The translations under genes and the position numbers were made by a program. Of a DNA stretch of 64,000 nucleotides, positions 1 to 8,328 are shown in pieces; positions within the stretch are counted from its first letter, which is position 1, and each line of letters begins with the position of its first letter. The notes beneath the pieces are model-generated. The model ran no database searches, was not told the DNA's origin, and was given only the letters and a program-made list of their open reading frames with translations. Source of the DNA: Bacteroidaceae bacterium. Lineage in GTDB: Bacteria; Bacteroidota; Bacteroidia; Bacteroidales; Bacteroidaceae. The stretch spans positions 59,935-123,934 of the forward strand of contig JAILDV010000030.1 in the NCBI GenBank assembly GCA_024688885.1, in the 5' to 3' direction.

Positions 1-2
1 TG

Positions 3-1208
3 ACCAGCGAATTCATGATTGGGCGTTACACCCATGCCAACACGGCAGGGGCATTCCGAATTGTGTCAAACGGTTCCATCTGGAAATGGGTAGGACGTAT
101 GGGTGTTTTCACGGGTTGGTTCATTCTCTGCTATTATGTGGTGGTGGGAGCATGGACATTGCATTACACTTACCTCTCCGTCACCAACGCATTTCATGAA
201 GTGCCTGCCAAGCAATATGAGAACATCTTTGGCGATTTCGTTGCAAATCCTTGGATTCCCACCTTATGGCTCTTCCTTTTCATTGGTGTCATCCATTTTG
301 TCATCACGAGGGGTGTGCAATCTGGCATAGAAAGGTCAGCGAAGTTGATGATGCCCACCCTCTTCATCATCACCATCTTCCTGGCGGTATGTTCCATTTC
401 CCTTCCTGGCGCTTCCAAAGGCTTGGAGTTCCTGCTCAAACCCGATTGGAGCAAGGTGGACAGCACCACTGTGTTGGAAGCAATGGGACAGGCATTCTAT
501 TCGCTCAGTTTGGCAATGGGTTGCCTGTGTACCTATGCCAGTTATTTCGACAAAAAGACCCCATTGGCAAAGTCAGCTATCAACGTGTCGATGATTGACA
601 CACTCATAGCCATCATGGCAGGTTTCATCATTTTCCCCTCCGTCTTCAATATTGGCATGGATCCTAATGATGTGGGTGTGGGTGCAGGTCTTACGTTTGT
701 CTCTTTGCCAAACGTATTCCAACAAGCATTGGGCGATGGAAGCATCTTAGCAGTCATCTTCTCCACAGCGTTTTATTTTCTCCTTTTCGTGGCAGCATTG
801 ACAAGTGCCATTTCCCTGCATGAGGTAGCAACAGCATACGTGACTGAGGAATTCAACATGTCACGCAAAAAGGGAGCCACATTGGTCACCTCTACCATTC
901 TTGTGTTGGGTACCCTGTGTTCTCTCTCATTTGGACCTCTGAGCCATGCGACCTTGTTTGACCGCAACATCTTCGAGATGTTCGACGATTTGTCTGGTCG
1001 TTTCCTTCTGCCAATAGGCGGCATGCTCATCAGCATCTTTGCCGGATGGGTGCTTGACCGCAAGCTTTATCGCGATGAAATCAGCAATGGAGGCGACTTG
1101 AAGACTCCTTACTTCAAAATGCTCATCTTCTCCTTGCGCTACATCACACCTTTGGCAATAGGTCTTGTATTCCTTGACCAAATGGGAGCGTTTAACTTCC
1201 TGAAATAA
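3..1208 (+). CDS. Sodium-dependent transporter, NSS (SNF) family, 5' truncated
   Basis: Integral membrane Na+-coupled symporter of the neurotransmitter:sodium symporter family, probably taking up an amino acid; the substrate cannot be told. The reading frame is open to the left edge (T-S-E-F precedes the first Met at 15), so the N-terminus with TM1 and the start of TM2 lies outside the window and 401 residues are visible. Visible signs are the E-F-M-I-G-R-Y segment typical of TM2 and the following loop, about ten hydrophobic helices, and the TM6-TM8 pattern ending in F-L-L-F-V-A-A-L-T-S-A-I-S-L-H-E, as in bacterial LeuT relatives. The first Met at 15 is internal, not the true start. The gene converges on the GH98 gene at 4818. 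Family call is confident, substrate unknown. Confidence 0.88.
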   Translation, partial: TSEFMIGRYTHANTAGAFRIVSNGSIWKWVGRMGVFTGWFILCYYVVVGAWTLHYTYLSVTNAFHEVPAKQYENIFGDFVANPWIPTLWLFLFIGVIHFVITRGVQSGIERSAKLMMPTLFIITIFLAVCSISLPGASKGLEFLLKPDWSKVDSTTVLEAMGQAFYSLSLAMGCLCTYASYFDKKTPLAKSAINVSMIDTLIAIMAGFIIFPSVFNIGMDPNDVGVGAGLTFVSLPNVFQQALGDGSILAVIFSTAFYFLLFVAALTSAISLHEVATAYVTEEFNMSRKKGATLVTSTILVLGTLCSLSFGPLSHATLFDRNIFEMFDDLSGRFLLPIGGMLISIFAGWVLDRKLYRDEISNGGDLKTPYFKMLIFSLRYITPLAIGLVFLDQMGAFNFLK

Positions 1209-1647
1209 ATTAACTAAAGTTTCGCAAGTGCTCAACTTTTTTGGAGTTAAGGAGTTATAGGAGTTATCGCTTCGCTCGAAGTGAGCGACGTTTGTTATGC
1301 TGATAATTGATAGTTTAGGGTGGAGAGTCACACCCCGCATGGCAATTCCTCATTCCTCATTCCTCATTTTCATTGACTGGGTATCGTCGTTAACTCCTTT
1401 AACTTCGATTACTTCGTCACTTCCGAAAGTTGAGTAAATTAAATTTATTCAGAGTGAATAGTGAAAGAGGCGATTAAGCGAGTGAATGGTCAAACAGGTT
1501 TGAACAATGCCAAGCGCAAGCATCTTTGACAAAGCAAAGAGTGAAAAATCCAAGTTACTTTTACCGATAGGGGTTTGACACCCCGCATGGCAGGTAACTT
1601 AGATTTTTCACTCTTCCTTTTTCACTTTTGGCTCACCGAGCCAAAAC
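1209..1647. repeat. Gene-free convergent intergenic region with two palindromic repeat elements
   Basis: No gene is seen between the two convergent genes. One element (about 1242-1412) has GGAGTTA-type repeats on the left, a CCGCATGG core at 1335-1342, four TTCCTCA-like heptads after the core, and TTAACTCC on the right. A second (about 1537-1616) has arms near 1540 and 1593 that are reverse complements (GTGAAAAATC / GATTTTTCAC and AAGTTAC / GTAACTT) around another CCGCATGG core at 1583-1590. A 45-bp stretch at 1370-1414 recurs inverted at 33481-33527. No TAnnTTTG box follows, so these copies are not promoter-associated; they could act as terminator or folding elements. Confidence 0.75.
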
Positions 1648-4600
1648 CTACTTCACATACACTTTTCGTGTCTTGCCGTCAGCTGTTCTGATGATGTTCA
1701 CACCTGGTTGCAGTGCCGGTATGCGTACACCTGCGGTGTTGTAGATTTCAACAGATTCAGATACTTCGCCATCTTTGGCTTCTATGGCCATGATGTCGGT
1801 GGTGTCGTGCTGTTTTCTCACTCGGCATTCAGCCAACATGAATTCTTGCATACCACTGCCAATTTCGGCAAACTGGATGATATAATTGCCCTTGGTCTTA
1901 ATTTCGAATTCCAGCGTATTACGTGTGGCAGAAGTGATGTCACCTGCAGAGTTTCCATTGACATTGGGCTTTGCCGTCTGTGTGGTCGAAGCCTTTACGG
2001 TGGTGCCACTGCTGTTGAGAATCTTGGCCTGATAAGTAGGCGTACCCTTCCATGCTGCCATCGCATAGATGAGTTGGTACGTGCCAGGTTCAAGCGACAA
2101 CTTGTAATTGCTCAGACGACCATATTCTGCACTGGTTGTACGCCAATAGAGCGTCTTTCCCTGATAGCCGGTCAAACCCGTGAAGGTGCGAGGGCCTGAG
2201 CCGTTTGACGTTGGATAGTTACGCACGCTGGTACCATCTGTGGTGCGCCAACCTTCAGGGAATGCTCCAGCAGCCACATTCGTAAAGTCGAGGTTGTAGA
2301 TAGCCTGTGTGTCGGTGAAAATGGGCTGGATGGTCATGTTTTCATCTGCCATGGCGAAGGTTACCTCTTTGGCACCTTCCTTAACAGGGATGGTCAGTCC
2401 TTGCGTGAAGAAAACAGAGTTGGTGACCTTCAGAGCCTTGATGGCATAGCCTTCTTCAGGATTGATGGAGAGGGTCACCTCTTGACCTGCTGCAGCAGCA
2501 TCCACATCTGCTGTCACTTCTCCGAAATCAGCATCGAGGATGTTCACATCGAACTCCTCAGCAGGTGTGCCTTCAGGTTCGTAGGTCACTTGGTCGATAT
2601 ACATGCTGATGGCATTTGGATTCGTGATGATGAGTGTGTTGCTGCCTGTCTTCATAGTAACAGGAACGACAGTTTCCAACCAGTCGCTCGCGCCAGTCTT
2701 CTGAATGGCCGCGTTTTGACCGACTCCGTTGACACTCACTCTCAGGTTACCAGCCTTGCTGCTGCTGGCATAGCGAATACGGACATTATATTTGCCCCCT
2801 TCAGCAGTTTTCTGCTGATGACGCAGAGCGCTGCCCGAGTTTGCCTTCATCTCCACATATCCCATGCCCGCAAAGTTCTTGGTGTGCTGTGCCCACCAAC
2901 CCGAGTTGGTCAGTTTGCGGTCAGCACTCTTGGTGTCCATATTCTCAGCTTCGATGATGATGGGACCATGGTAAGGTTCTGGCTGCTTGGGCTTGGGAAG
3001 AGCTGCGGATGGCAGACCTTCATCAGCACCTGAGCGATCTTGTTCGCCAGTACAATTGATGGTGACATCTGCGGCACCAAGATGACGGACAATGACGGTG
3101 TAAGTCTTTTTGTCTGCATCATAGCTGGCAGCAGCGGAGGCTGACTGTCCATTGGCACCTGTGCTGTGTTTTTTCAAGGTGTAGGAAGGCACGTTTGTCA
3201 CGCCTGTGACAATGAGTGTGTCGGCACGCACAGTGGTGGTGTCGTTGCGGTAGTTGTTCAGATAGAAGTCGATATGGTCAGCATACTCACGAACGACACC
3301 GCTGGAGAGGCGGTAGTAGTTGAGTTTGAGCGAATCGCAGGTGTTGTACTGCAAAGGAAGTTCAGCACGTGCGCCCTTCTTCTTGTTCAAGTAGGTGTAA
3401 GGTGTGTAGGTGACGAGCTGGTTCTTGTAGCGGTTCACATAGAGGTCGCCCTTCGACACCTCGGGATAGAGATTGTTGAACTCCTTCACCTTGTTGGTTT
3501 CGTTACCCCAACGAGAGTTGTAAGCAGTCTTCTTCACCTGAACCTGAATGGCTTTGGCAGCATCATCGTAGAGTCCAGGAACCATAGGAATGGCACCGTA
3601 GCGTCCTGTCTTCTTGAAGTAGCAGAGGTTATTCTGCAATTGTCCATAAGCCCATGCGCCTTCCTTCTTCTGGTTGGCAGGGTCGGTTTGCAGGTAAAGC
3701 CCATTGAAGAGATTGTCTGGCACCTTAAAGTCGTCGTTGGTGTCATGCACAATGACTGCCTTGGTCTTTGCTAGCACTTCCTCACGGGTAGGGATGTACA
3801 TGGTGCCATCAATGACCTTGCGCCACATGTCCAGCCAGATGCCCTTGAAATCATCAAACTGTGACCATCTGCGGCATGAATAGCCATCCACAGTGGCATC
3901 CCATTCATTCCTGAAACATGCTCCATCCCAAATAAGTTCAGGACCATCCCACACGGCTCCACCATTCACACACGTCTGCTCCATCACTGTGCCGATACCA
4001 GCAGCACCAGGATATTTACACTTATTGGAACCGACAAGTTTAGCAGTCATGTCATTCCATCCACAGTTGTCGTAACGCACACCATAGTTCTTGGTCAGAC
4101 CTGAGATGAACGGTCCCCAGCATACACTCTCGTTGTTGAGGAAACTGCTGCCGTGAGTATATTTGTAGAGGAAGAGGATGGCTTCAGGATACTTTTTGCA
4201 GGCAGCCATAAAGTCCTTGTTCAACTTCAGTTCAGCAAGAGGGTCGGTGTTGAAATGGTAAACACCACCACACCAGCTGACCGTGAGGAAACCGCCATAC
4301 TTGTGCGACATCTCCACCAGTTTTGCAAACAAAGCCCATCGGCTCGACTCCGTCATGGAACTCTTGTCACCTGCCTCGCCAAAGCCCCAGAACTGCTCAG
4401 CATAGTTCCAGCCAAGGAAGTTAGGGAAGGTCTTGAAGAAATACTCGAAAGTGTCAAGGTCAGTATCCTGAATGTGGGTATGACCTCCAGATGCTGGCTG
4501 GCAGCTGAACCACATGCCATTGGCTTGACATACAGTCGCCCATGACTTGTAGGTGCGGACAGCATTACGTGGCATGCGGTACATCTCTGTGTCCTTGTCA

Positions 4601-4818
4601 AACTGACACGACAGCGACAGGTTCATACATACATACGGCTTGATGTCGTCAGGAACCAAGTCAATGATTTTCTGCGGGTCGGCACTGTTCCACACGTCAA
4701 TGTGAATCATCCACAAAGGATGTTGCGAATCAATGGGTCGGCGCTCCTGTGCCGACATGTTCACCGATGCCATCAAAAGCATCATCGTCGTTAAGACGTA
4801 AGCAAATATTTTCTTCAT
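1648..4818 (-). CDS. Secreted glycoside hydrolase family 98 enzyme with CBM6-like domain
   Basis: Exported endo-acting glycosidase, 1056 aa. The signal peptide ends near residue 23 (S-V-N-M-S-A-Q). Residues about 28-360 match the GH98 catalytic fold: H-P-L-W-M-I-H-I-D-V-W-N, then D-P-Q-K-I-I-D-L-V-P. Candidate catalytic residues by family position are E141 (NYAEQFWGF), D250 (RYDNCGW) and E294 (DGPELIW). A GH98 C-terminal beta domain follows (about 360-615), then a CBM6/35-like module (about 620-760, IIIEAENMD start), a small beta repeat (about 765-845), another beta domain, and a terminal sorting-type tail. Known GH98 enzymes are blood-group endo-beta-galactosidases or xylanases; which applies here is not decidable by eye. 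Transcribed alone from a TAACTTTG box about 30 bp upstream. Confidence 0.82.
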   Translation of the reverse strand: MKKIFAYVLTTMMLLMASVNMSAQERRPIDSQHPLWMIHIDVWNSADPQKIIDLVPDDIKPYVCMNLSLSCQFDKDTEMYRMPRNAVRTYKSWATVCQANGMWFSCQPASGGHTHIQDTDLDTFEYFFKTFPNFLGWNYAEQFWGFGEAGDKSSMTESSRWALFAKLVEMSHKYGGFLTVSWCGGVYHFNTDPLAELKLNKDFMAACKKYPEAILFLYKYTHGSSFLNNESVCWGPFISGLTKNYGVRYDNCGWNDMTAKLVGSNKCKYPGAAGIGTVMEQTCVNGGAVWDGPELIWDGACFRNEWDATVDGYSCRRWSQFDDFKGIWLDMWRKVIDGTMYIPTREEVLAKTKAVIVHDTNDDFKVPDNLFNGLYLQTDPANQKKEGAWAYGQLQNNLCYFKKTGRYGAIPMVPGLYDDAAKAIQVQVKKTAYNSRWGNETNKVKEFNNLYPEVSKGDLYVNRYKNQLVTYTPYTYLNKKKGARAELPLQYNTCDSLKLNYYRLSSGVVREYADHIDFYLNNYRNDTTTVRADTLIVTGVTNVPSYTLKKHSTGANGQSASAAASYDADKKTYTVIVRHLGAADVTINCTGEQDRSGADEGLPSAALPKPKQPEPYHGPIIIEAENMDTKSADRKLTNSGWWAQHTKNFAGMGYVEMKANSGSALRHQQKTAEGGKYNVRIRYASSSKAGNLRVSVNGVGQNAAIQKTGASDWLETVVPVTMKTGSNTLIITNPNAISMYIDQVTYEPEGTPAEEFDVNILDADFGEVTADVDAAAAGQEVTLSINPEEGYAIKALKVTNSVFFTQGLTIPVKEGAKEVTFAMADENMTIQPIFTDTQAIYNLDFTNVAAGAFPEGWRTTDGTSVRNYPTSNGSGPRTFTGLTGYQGKTLYWRTTSAEYGRLSNYKLSLEPGTYQLIYAMAAWKGTPTYQAKILNSSGTTVKASTTQTAKPNVNGNSAGDITSATRNTLEFEIKTKGNYIIQFAEIGSGMQEFMLAECRVRKQHDTTDIMAIEAKDGEVSESVEIYNTAGVRIPALQPGVNIIRTADGKTRKVYVK

Positions 4819-4846
4819 GTAAATCAGGTTTTGATATTTTTGTATG

Positions 4847-4854
4847 CAAAGTTA
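4847..4854 (-). promoter_or_regulatory. -7 box of the GH98 gene
   Basis: Reading leftward, TAACTTTG matches the Bacteroidetes -7 consensus TAnnTTTG and is followed by GC and a leader of about 25 nt before the ATG at 4818. No TTTG is found at the expected -33 position. Confidence 0.6.
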
Positions 4855-4955
4855 CGTTGAACTCTCCACACTCGTTTTACATCATGTTTCCAATCTTTTT
4901 GCCAATGTTACATTTGGCGTCATTACTTTCCTCATGTATTATTTTTCCTTTCGTA

Positions 4956-5012
4956 CGCATCTCAACAATCCCTTGCGGTATAAGACCAACCCATTTATTC
5001 TGATTACACAAA
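4956..5012. repeat. 57-bp dispersed repeat, copy 1
   Basis: This stretch, containing CAACAATCCCTTGCGG and TGATTACACAAA, is about 85% identical to 28133-28189. Both copies lie in gene-free tracts that also carry 23-bp tandem arrays; this one ends 8 bp before such an array. Confidence 0.7.
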
Positions 5013-5020
5013 TTAAAATG

Positions 5021-5130
5021 ACTATTCACGCTAAAGTGAAGTGACTATTCACGCTAAAGTGAAACGAGTATTCACGCTAAAGTAAGATGAGTATTCACGC
5101 TAAAGTGAAGTGAGTATTCACGCTAAAGTG
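5021..5130. repeat. 23-bp tandem array, 4.8 units
   Basis: Units start at 5021, 5044, 5067, 5090 and 5113 (the last partial). Each holds TTCACGCTAAAGTGAA, a small inverted repeat (TTCAC/GTGAA with a 6-nt loop); units differ at only a few positions. The array is about 300 bp upstream of pta in a 609-bp gene-free tract (4819-5427). Confidence 0.92.
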
Positions 5131-5369
5131 TTCAGTGCTTTACGGCAACGCATCACAGAGATGATTTCACACATGGTTCTGTGATTGCGAAAGTCATATC
5201 TTTGTTAATCCCCCAAACGATTGAGTTTTATATTTTTTCTTTCGGTGGCGTGCCGCAATCTCTTATGCCGGATTCACGTTAAAACATGGGGTATTGCCCT
5301 CACTTATTCGCACTTTTGCATCGCCCAAGATTGGCAGCATATCAGAAATTGAAATAAAATGGTTTTTAT

Positions 5370-5400
5370 TTTGAATTTCGCTCAATTTGCACTATCTTTG
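5370..5400 (+). promoter_or_regulatory. Promoter of pta
   Basis: A full consensus Bacteroidetes promoter: TTTG at 5370-5373, a 19-bp spacer, and TATCTTTG at 5393-5400, followed by a leader of about 24 nt to the ATG at 5428. This is one of the few complete -33/-7 pairs in the window. Confidence 0.8.
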
Positions 5401-5427
5401 CACCATAACTTATAATCCATCATCATC

Positions 5428-6435
5428 ATGACTTTAATTGAAAGTATCGTTGCACGCGCAAAAGCGAACAAGCAACGCATTGTGCTCCCCGAATCTTTGG
5501 AGGAGCGCACACTGACTGCCGCCGACAAGTGTCTTGCTGACGACATAGCCGATATCATCCTTATCGGCAACAAGAATGAGATTTTTGCTCAGGCAGAGAA
5601 ACTGGGATTGAAGCATGTGGACAAGGCTACCATCATTGACCCTGCCACTTCGGAGAAGACGGAGGAGTATGCACAGCTGCTCTTCGAACTTCGCAAGAAG
5701 AAGGGCATGACCATCGAGGAGGCTCGCAAGCTGGTGCTGAACCCATTGTACTTCGGATGCCTCATCATCAAGAGCGGAGATGCTGACGGACAAATCTCGG
5801 GTGCCCTTTCAACTACGGGCGACACGCTCCGTCCTGCCCTTCAGATCATCAAGTGTGCTCCTGGCATCACTTGCGTGAGTGGCGCAATGCTGCTTATCAC
5901 TCAGACTCCGCAGTATGGCGAGGAGGGTGTGCTCGTGATGGGCGACGTGGCTGTTACTCCAATGCCTGATGCCGCTCAATTGGCTCAAATTGCTGTCTGC
6001 ACGGCTCAAACTGCCAAGAGCGTGGCAGGTTTTGCTGACCCACGTGTGGCTATGCTGTCATTCTCCACGAAGGGCAGTGCCAAGCACGAGGTAGTGGACA
6101 AGGTGGTGGAAGCCACCCGTCTTGCCAAGGAACTTGACCCTGCATTGAAGATTGACGGTGAGCTTCAGGCAGATGCAGCACTGGTTCCATCTGTAGGTCA
6201 GAAGAAAGCACCCGGAAGCGACATCGCCGGCAAGGCTAATGTGCTTGTGGCTCCTTGTCTCGAAGTGGGCAACATCGCCTACAAACTCGTGCAGCGTCTC
6301 GGCAATGCCGATGCCATCGGTCCTATCCTTCAGGGTATCGCACGCCCCGTCAACGACCTCAGTCGTGGTTGCTCAGTAGATGACATATACAAGATGGTGG
6401 CCATTACGGCTTGCCAAGCTCAAGACGCTAAATAA
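5428..6435 (+). CDS. pta: Phosphate acetyltransferase
   Basis: Cytosolic enzyme converting acetyl-CoA plus phosphate to acetyl phosphate, the first step of the Pta-AckA acetate/ATP pathway. At 335 aa it is the short form containing only the PTA_PTB catalytic domain, without the N-terminal DRTGG part of long enterobacterial Pta. Family motifs seen are R-I-V-L-P-E near the N-terminus, G-A-L-S-T-T-G-D-T-L-R-P, G-F-A-D-P-R-V-A-M-L-S-F-S-T-K-G-S, and V-A-P-C-L-E-V-G-N. The partner ackA lies downstream but is separated by a GxxExxY gene and its flanking inverted repeats, an unusual interruption of a normally tight pair. Confidence 0.95.
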   Translation: MTLIESIVARAKANKQRIVLPESLEERTLTAADKCLADDIADIILIGNKNEIFAQAEKLGLKHVDKATIIDPATSEKTEEYAQLLFELRKKKGMTIEEARKLVLNPLYFGCLIIKSGDADGQISGALSTTGDTLRPALQIIKCAPGITCVSGAMLLITQTPQYGEEGVLVMGDVAVTPMPDAAQLAQIAVCTAQTAKSVAGFADPRVAMLSFSTKGSAKHEVVDKVVEATRLAKELDPALKIDGELQADAALVPSVGQKKAPGSDIAGKANVLVAPCLEVGNIAYKLVQRLGNADAIGPILQGIARPVNDLSRGCSVDDIYKMVAITACQAQDAK

Positions 6436-6457
6436 GACAAACTCATTTATTTTAAGA

Positions 6458-6486
6458 GAAACAAATTTGAATAATTAGAATAATTT
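6458..6486. repeat. Left 29-bp inverted repeat flanking the GxxExxY gene
   Basis: A-T rich 29-mer (begins GAAACAAATTTGAATAATTA) that is a perfect reverse complement of 6970-6998. It starts 22 bp after the pta stop codon. The match continues imperfectly outward (TTATTTT on both sides, with a 4-nt offset). Confidence 0.95.
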
Positions 6487-6509
6487 CATCCACAAATTTA
6501 TTTTTTTAG

Positions 6510-6941
6510 GTGACAAAGCAAGAGTATAAGGAGATGTATGATGTAGTAGGGGCTGCAATGGAGGTCTTTAACACATTAGGTCGAGGTATGGCGGAAGCAG
6601 TGTACCAAGAGGCTCTTGCTATCGAATTTCAGCAGCGAGGAATGAAAGCGGAACGTGAGAAAATGTTGTCGCTTTCATACAAGGGTGTTCCTATGCAGAA
6701 GACTTACTTTGCCGATTTCTACTATAAGGGCATCTTGGTGGAACTGAAATCCGTGGAGGAGGTTTCCTCAGACCATCGCGCACAACTGCTTAATTATATG
6801 CGAATCACAGGAAAAGACAGGGGCTTATTGTTCAATTTTGGAGAAAAGAGCCTTCACACCGAACGTTACCTGTATTTGCCTGAGGAAGATGACTTTGTTC
6901 TTCTTAATCAAGATAACTACAAGTCTTTTGTCTCCGAATAA
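6510..6941 (+). CDS. GxxExxY family protein (PD-(D/E)XK nuclease-like)
   Basis: A 143-aa protein of the GxxExxY family, whose function is not established. The naming motif is G26-x-x-E29-x-x-Y32 (GMAEAVY). A nuclease-like signature follows: D69 (ADFYY) and E78-x-K80 (VELKS), then S-x-x-H-R-A-Q-L-L-N-Y-M, as in PD-(D/E)XK-fold proteins. A GTG start at 6510 is used because a stop codon lies directly upstream; an in-frame ATG at 6534 is possible and would remove 8 residues. The gene sits between pta and ackA, enclosed by 29-bp perfect inverted repeats, so it looks like a small insertion cassette. No transposase is encoded. Confidence 0.85.
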   Translation: MTKQEYKEMYDVVGAAMEVFNTLGRGMAEAVYQEALAIEFQQRGMKAEREKMLSLSYKGVPMQKTYFADFYYKGILVELKSVEEVSSDHRAQLLNYMRITGKDRGLLFNFGEKSLHTERYLYLPEEDDFVLLNQDNYKSFVSE

Positions 6942-6969
6942 TAATCTTTATTATAAAAATTAGTGGTTA

Positions 6970-6998
6970 AAATTATTCTAATTATTCAAATTTGTTTC
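6970..6998. repeat. Right 29-bp inverted repeat flanking the GxxExxY gene
   Basis: Perfect reverse complement of 6458-6486, ending 16 bp before the ackA start codon. In a pta-ackA transcript the two arms could pair and enclose the whole GxxExxY message in a loop of about 480 nt. Confidence 0.95.
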
Positions 6999-7014
6999 AA
7001 AATAAGGAAAAAAA

Positions 7015-8211
7015 ATGAAAAAGATTTTGGTACTTAACTGTGGCAGCAGTTCTATAAAATATGCATTATATGATATGGCCGACCAAAGCGTGATTACGTC
7101 TGGTGGCATTGAGAAGATTGGTTTGCCCGATTCGTTCATCACCGTGAAGTTGAATGGTGAGAAACATAAGATGGAGAAGCCTATTGCTGAGCATACGGCT
7201 GGTGTGCAGTGGATTTTCGAGGTGTTAACAAAGGGTGAATATGCCGTGTTAAAGAGCCTTGACGAGTTGGACGCTGTAGGTCACCGCATGGTGCATGGTG
7301 GTGAGAAGTTCAACAAGTCAGTGCTGCTCACTCCCGATGTGATGGAGGCATTTGCTGCCTGCAATGACTTGGCACCCCTTCACAACCCTGCCAACATCAA
7401 GGGTGTGAATGCGGTGAGTGCCTTGCTCCCCAACATTCCACAGGTGGGTGTGTTCGACACTGCTTTCCATCAGACAATGCCTGATTATGCCTACATGTAT
7501 GCCCTGCCATACGAACTTTATCAGAAGTATGGCGTGCGCCGTTACGGTTTCCACGGAACCAGTCACCGCTATGTATCACAGCGTGTGTGCGAGTTCTTGG
7601 GCGTAAAGCCTGAAGGTAAGAAAATCATCACTTGCCACATCGGTAATGGTGCTTCGATTGCAGCCGTGAAGGATGGCAAGTGTGTGGACACCTCGATGGG
7701 TTTGACTCCACTGGAAGGACTGATTATGGGAACCCGTTCAGGTGACATCGATGCGGGTGCCGTGACATTCCTGATGGACAAGCTGGGGCTTGACACGAAG
7801 GGCATCAGCAACTTGCTGAACAAGCAATCAGGATTGCTGGGTGTGAGCGAAGGATCCTCTGACTTCCGCGACATCCTTGCAGGCATTGCCAATGGTAACG
7901 ACAAGGCTCGTTTGGCTAAGGACATGTATTGCTACCGCATCAAGAAGTACATTGGCGAATATGCTGCTGCCATGGGAGGTGTGGACATCATCCTCTTTAC
8001 GGGTGGTGCTGGCGAGAACCAGTATGAGGTGCGCGAAGGTGCCACGAAGGGCTTGGAGTTCATGGGCATCAAACTTGACGATGCAAAGAACAAGGCTTGC
8101 CGTGCCAAGGAAGCCATCCTCTCCACAGACGACTCCAAGGTGACTATCTGCTGCATTCCAACGGATGAAGAGCTGATGATTGCATTGGACACATTGGAAT
8201 TAACAAAGTGA
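7015..8211 (+). CDS. ackA: Acetate kinase
   Basis: Cytosolic ATP:acetate phosphotransferase, making ATP and acetate from acetyl phosphate. At 398 aa it is full length for the family. Conserved parts seen are V-L-N-C-G-S-S-S-I-K-Y at the N-terminus, G-H-R-M-V-H-G-G-E, F-D-T-A-F-H-Q-T-M, Y-G-F-H-G-T-S-H, the nucleotide-binding D-T-S-M-G-L-T-P-L-E-G and G-T-R-S-G-D-I-D, and G-G-A-G-E-N near the C-terminus. An A-rich AAGGAAAAAAA stretch precedes the ATG. It is probably co-transcribed with pta through the inserted GxxExxY cassette, although no TAnnTTTG box is seen in the gap. Confidence 0.96.
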   Translation: MKKILVLNCGSSSIKYALYDMADQSVITSGGIEKIGLPDSFITVKLNGEKHKMEKPIAEHTAGVQWIFEVLTKGEYAVLKSLDELDAVGHRMVHGGEKFNKSVLLTPDVMEAFAACNDLAPLHNPANIKGVNAVSALLPNIPQVGVFDTAFHQTMPDYAYMYALPYELYQKYGVRRYGFHGTSHRYVSQRVCEFLGVKPEGKKIITCHIGNGASIAAVKDGKCVDTSMGLTPLEGLIMGTRSGDIDAGAVTFLMDKLGLDTKGISNLLNKQSGLLGVSEGSSDFRDILAGIANGNDKARLAKDMYCYRIKKYIGEYAAAMGGVDIILFTGGAGENQYEVREGATKGLEFMGIKLDDAKNKACRAKEAILSTDDSKVTICCIPTDEELMIALDTLELTK

Positions 8212-8314
8212 AAAGTGAAAAGTGAAAAGTGAAAAATTTAAGTTACCGGTGACTATTGTCTTTCACTCCGGATGGCAAGTAATATAGATTTTTCACTCTT
8301 CACTCTTCACTTCA
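8205..8314. repeat. Palindromic heptad-arm element between ackA and parC
   Basis: The left arm is a run of GTGAAAA heptads leading to AAATTTAAGTTAC; the core is CCGGATGG at 8268-8275; the right arm is AAGTAATATAGATTTTTCAC followed by TTCACTC heptads. The arms are imperfect reverse complements. The right arm runs straight into the -7 box of the topoisomerase gene. Confidence 0.8.
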
Positions 8315-8316
8315 AA

Positions 8317-8324
8317 TAGATTTG
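8317..8324 (+). promoter_or_regulatory. Possible -7 box of the topoisomerase gene, 4 nt from its start codon
   Basis: TAGATTTG matches TAnnTTTG. Its last G is only four nucleotides before the ATG at 8329, so a transcript from it would be leaderless or nearly so. Heptads TTTTTCAC and TTCACTC lie immediately upstream in place of a -33 box. Confidence 0.5.
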
Positions 8325-8328
8325 ACTA

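Noticed and set aside
6436..7014. Target-site duplication at the GxxExxY cassette
   Set aside because: Flanks of the 29-bp repeats share only short A/T-rich strings with offset; no convincing direct duplication can be called.
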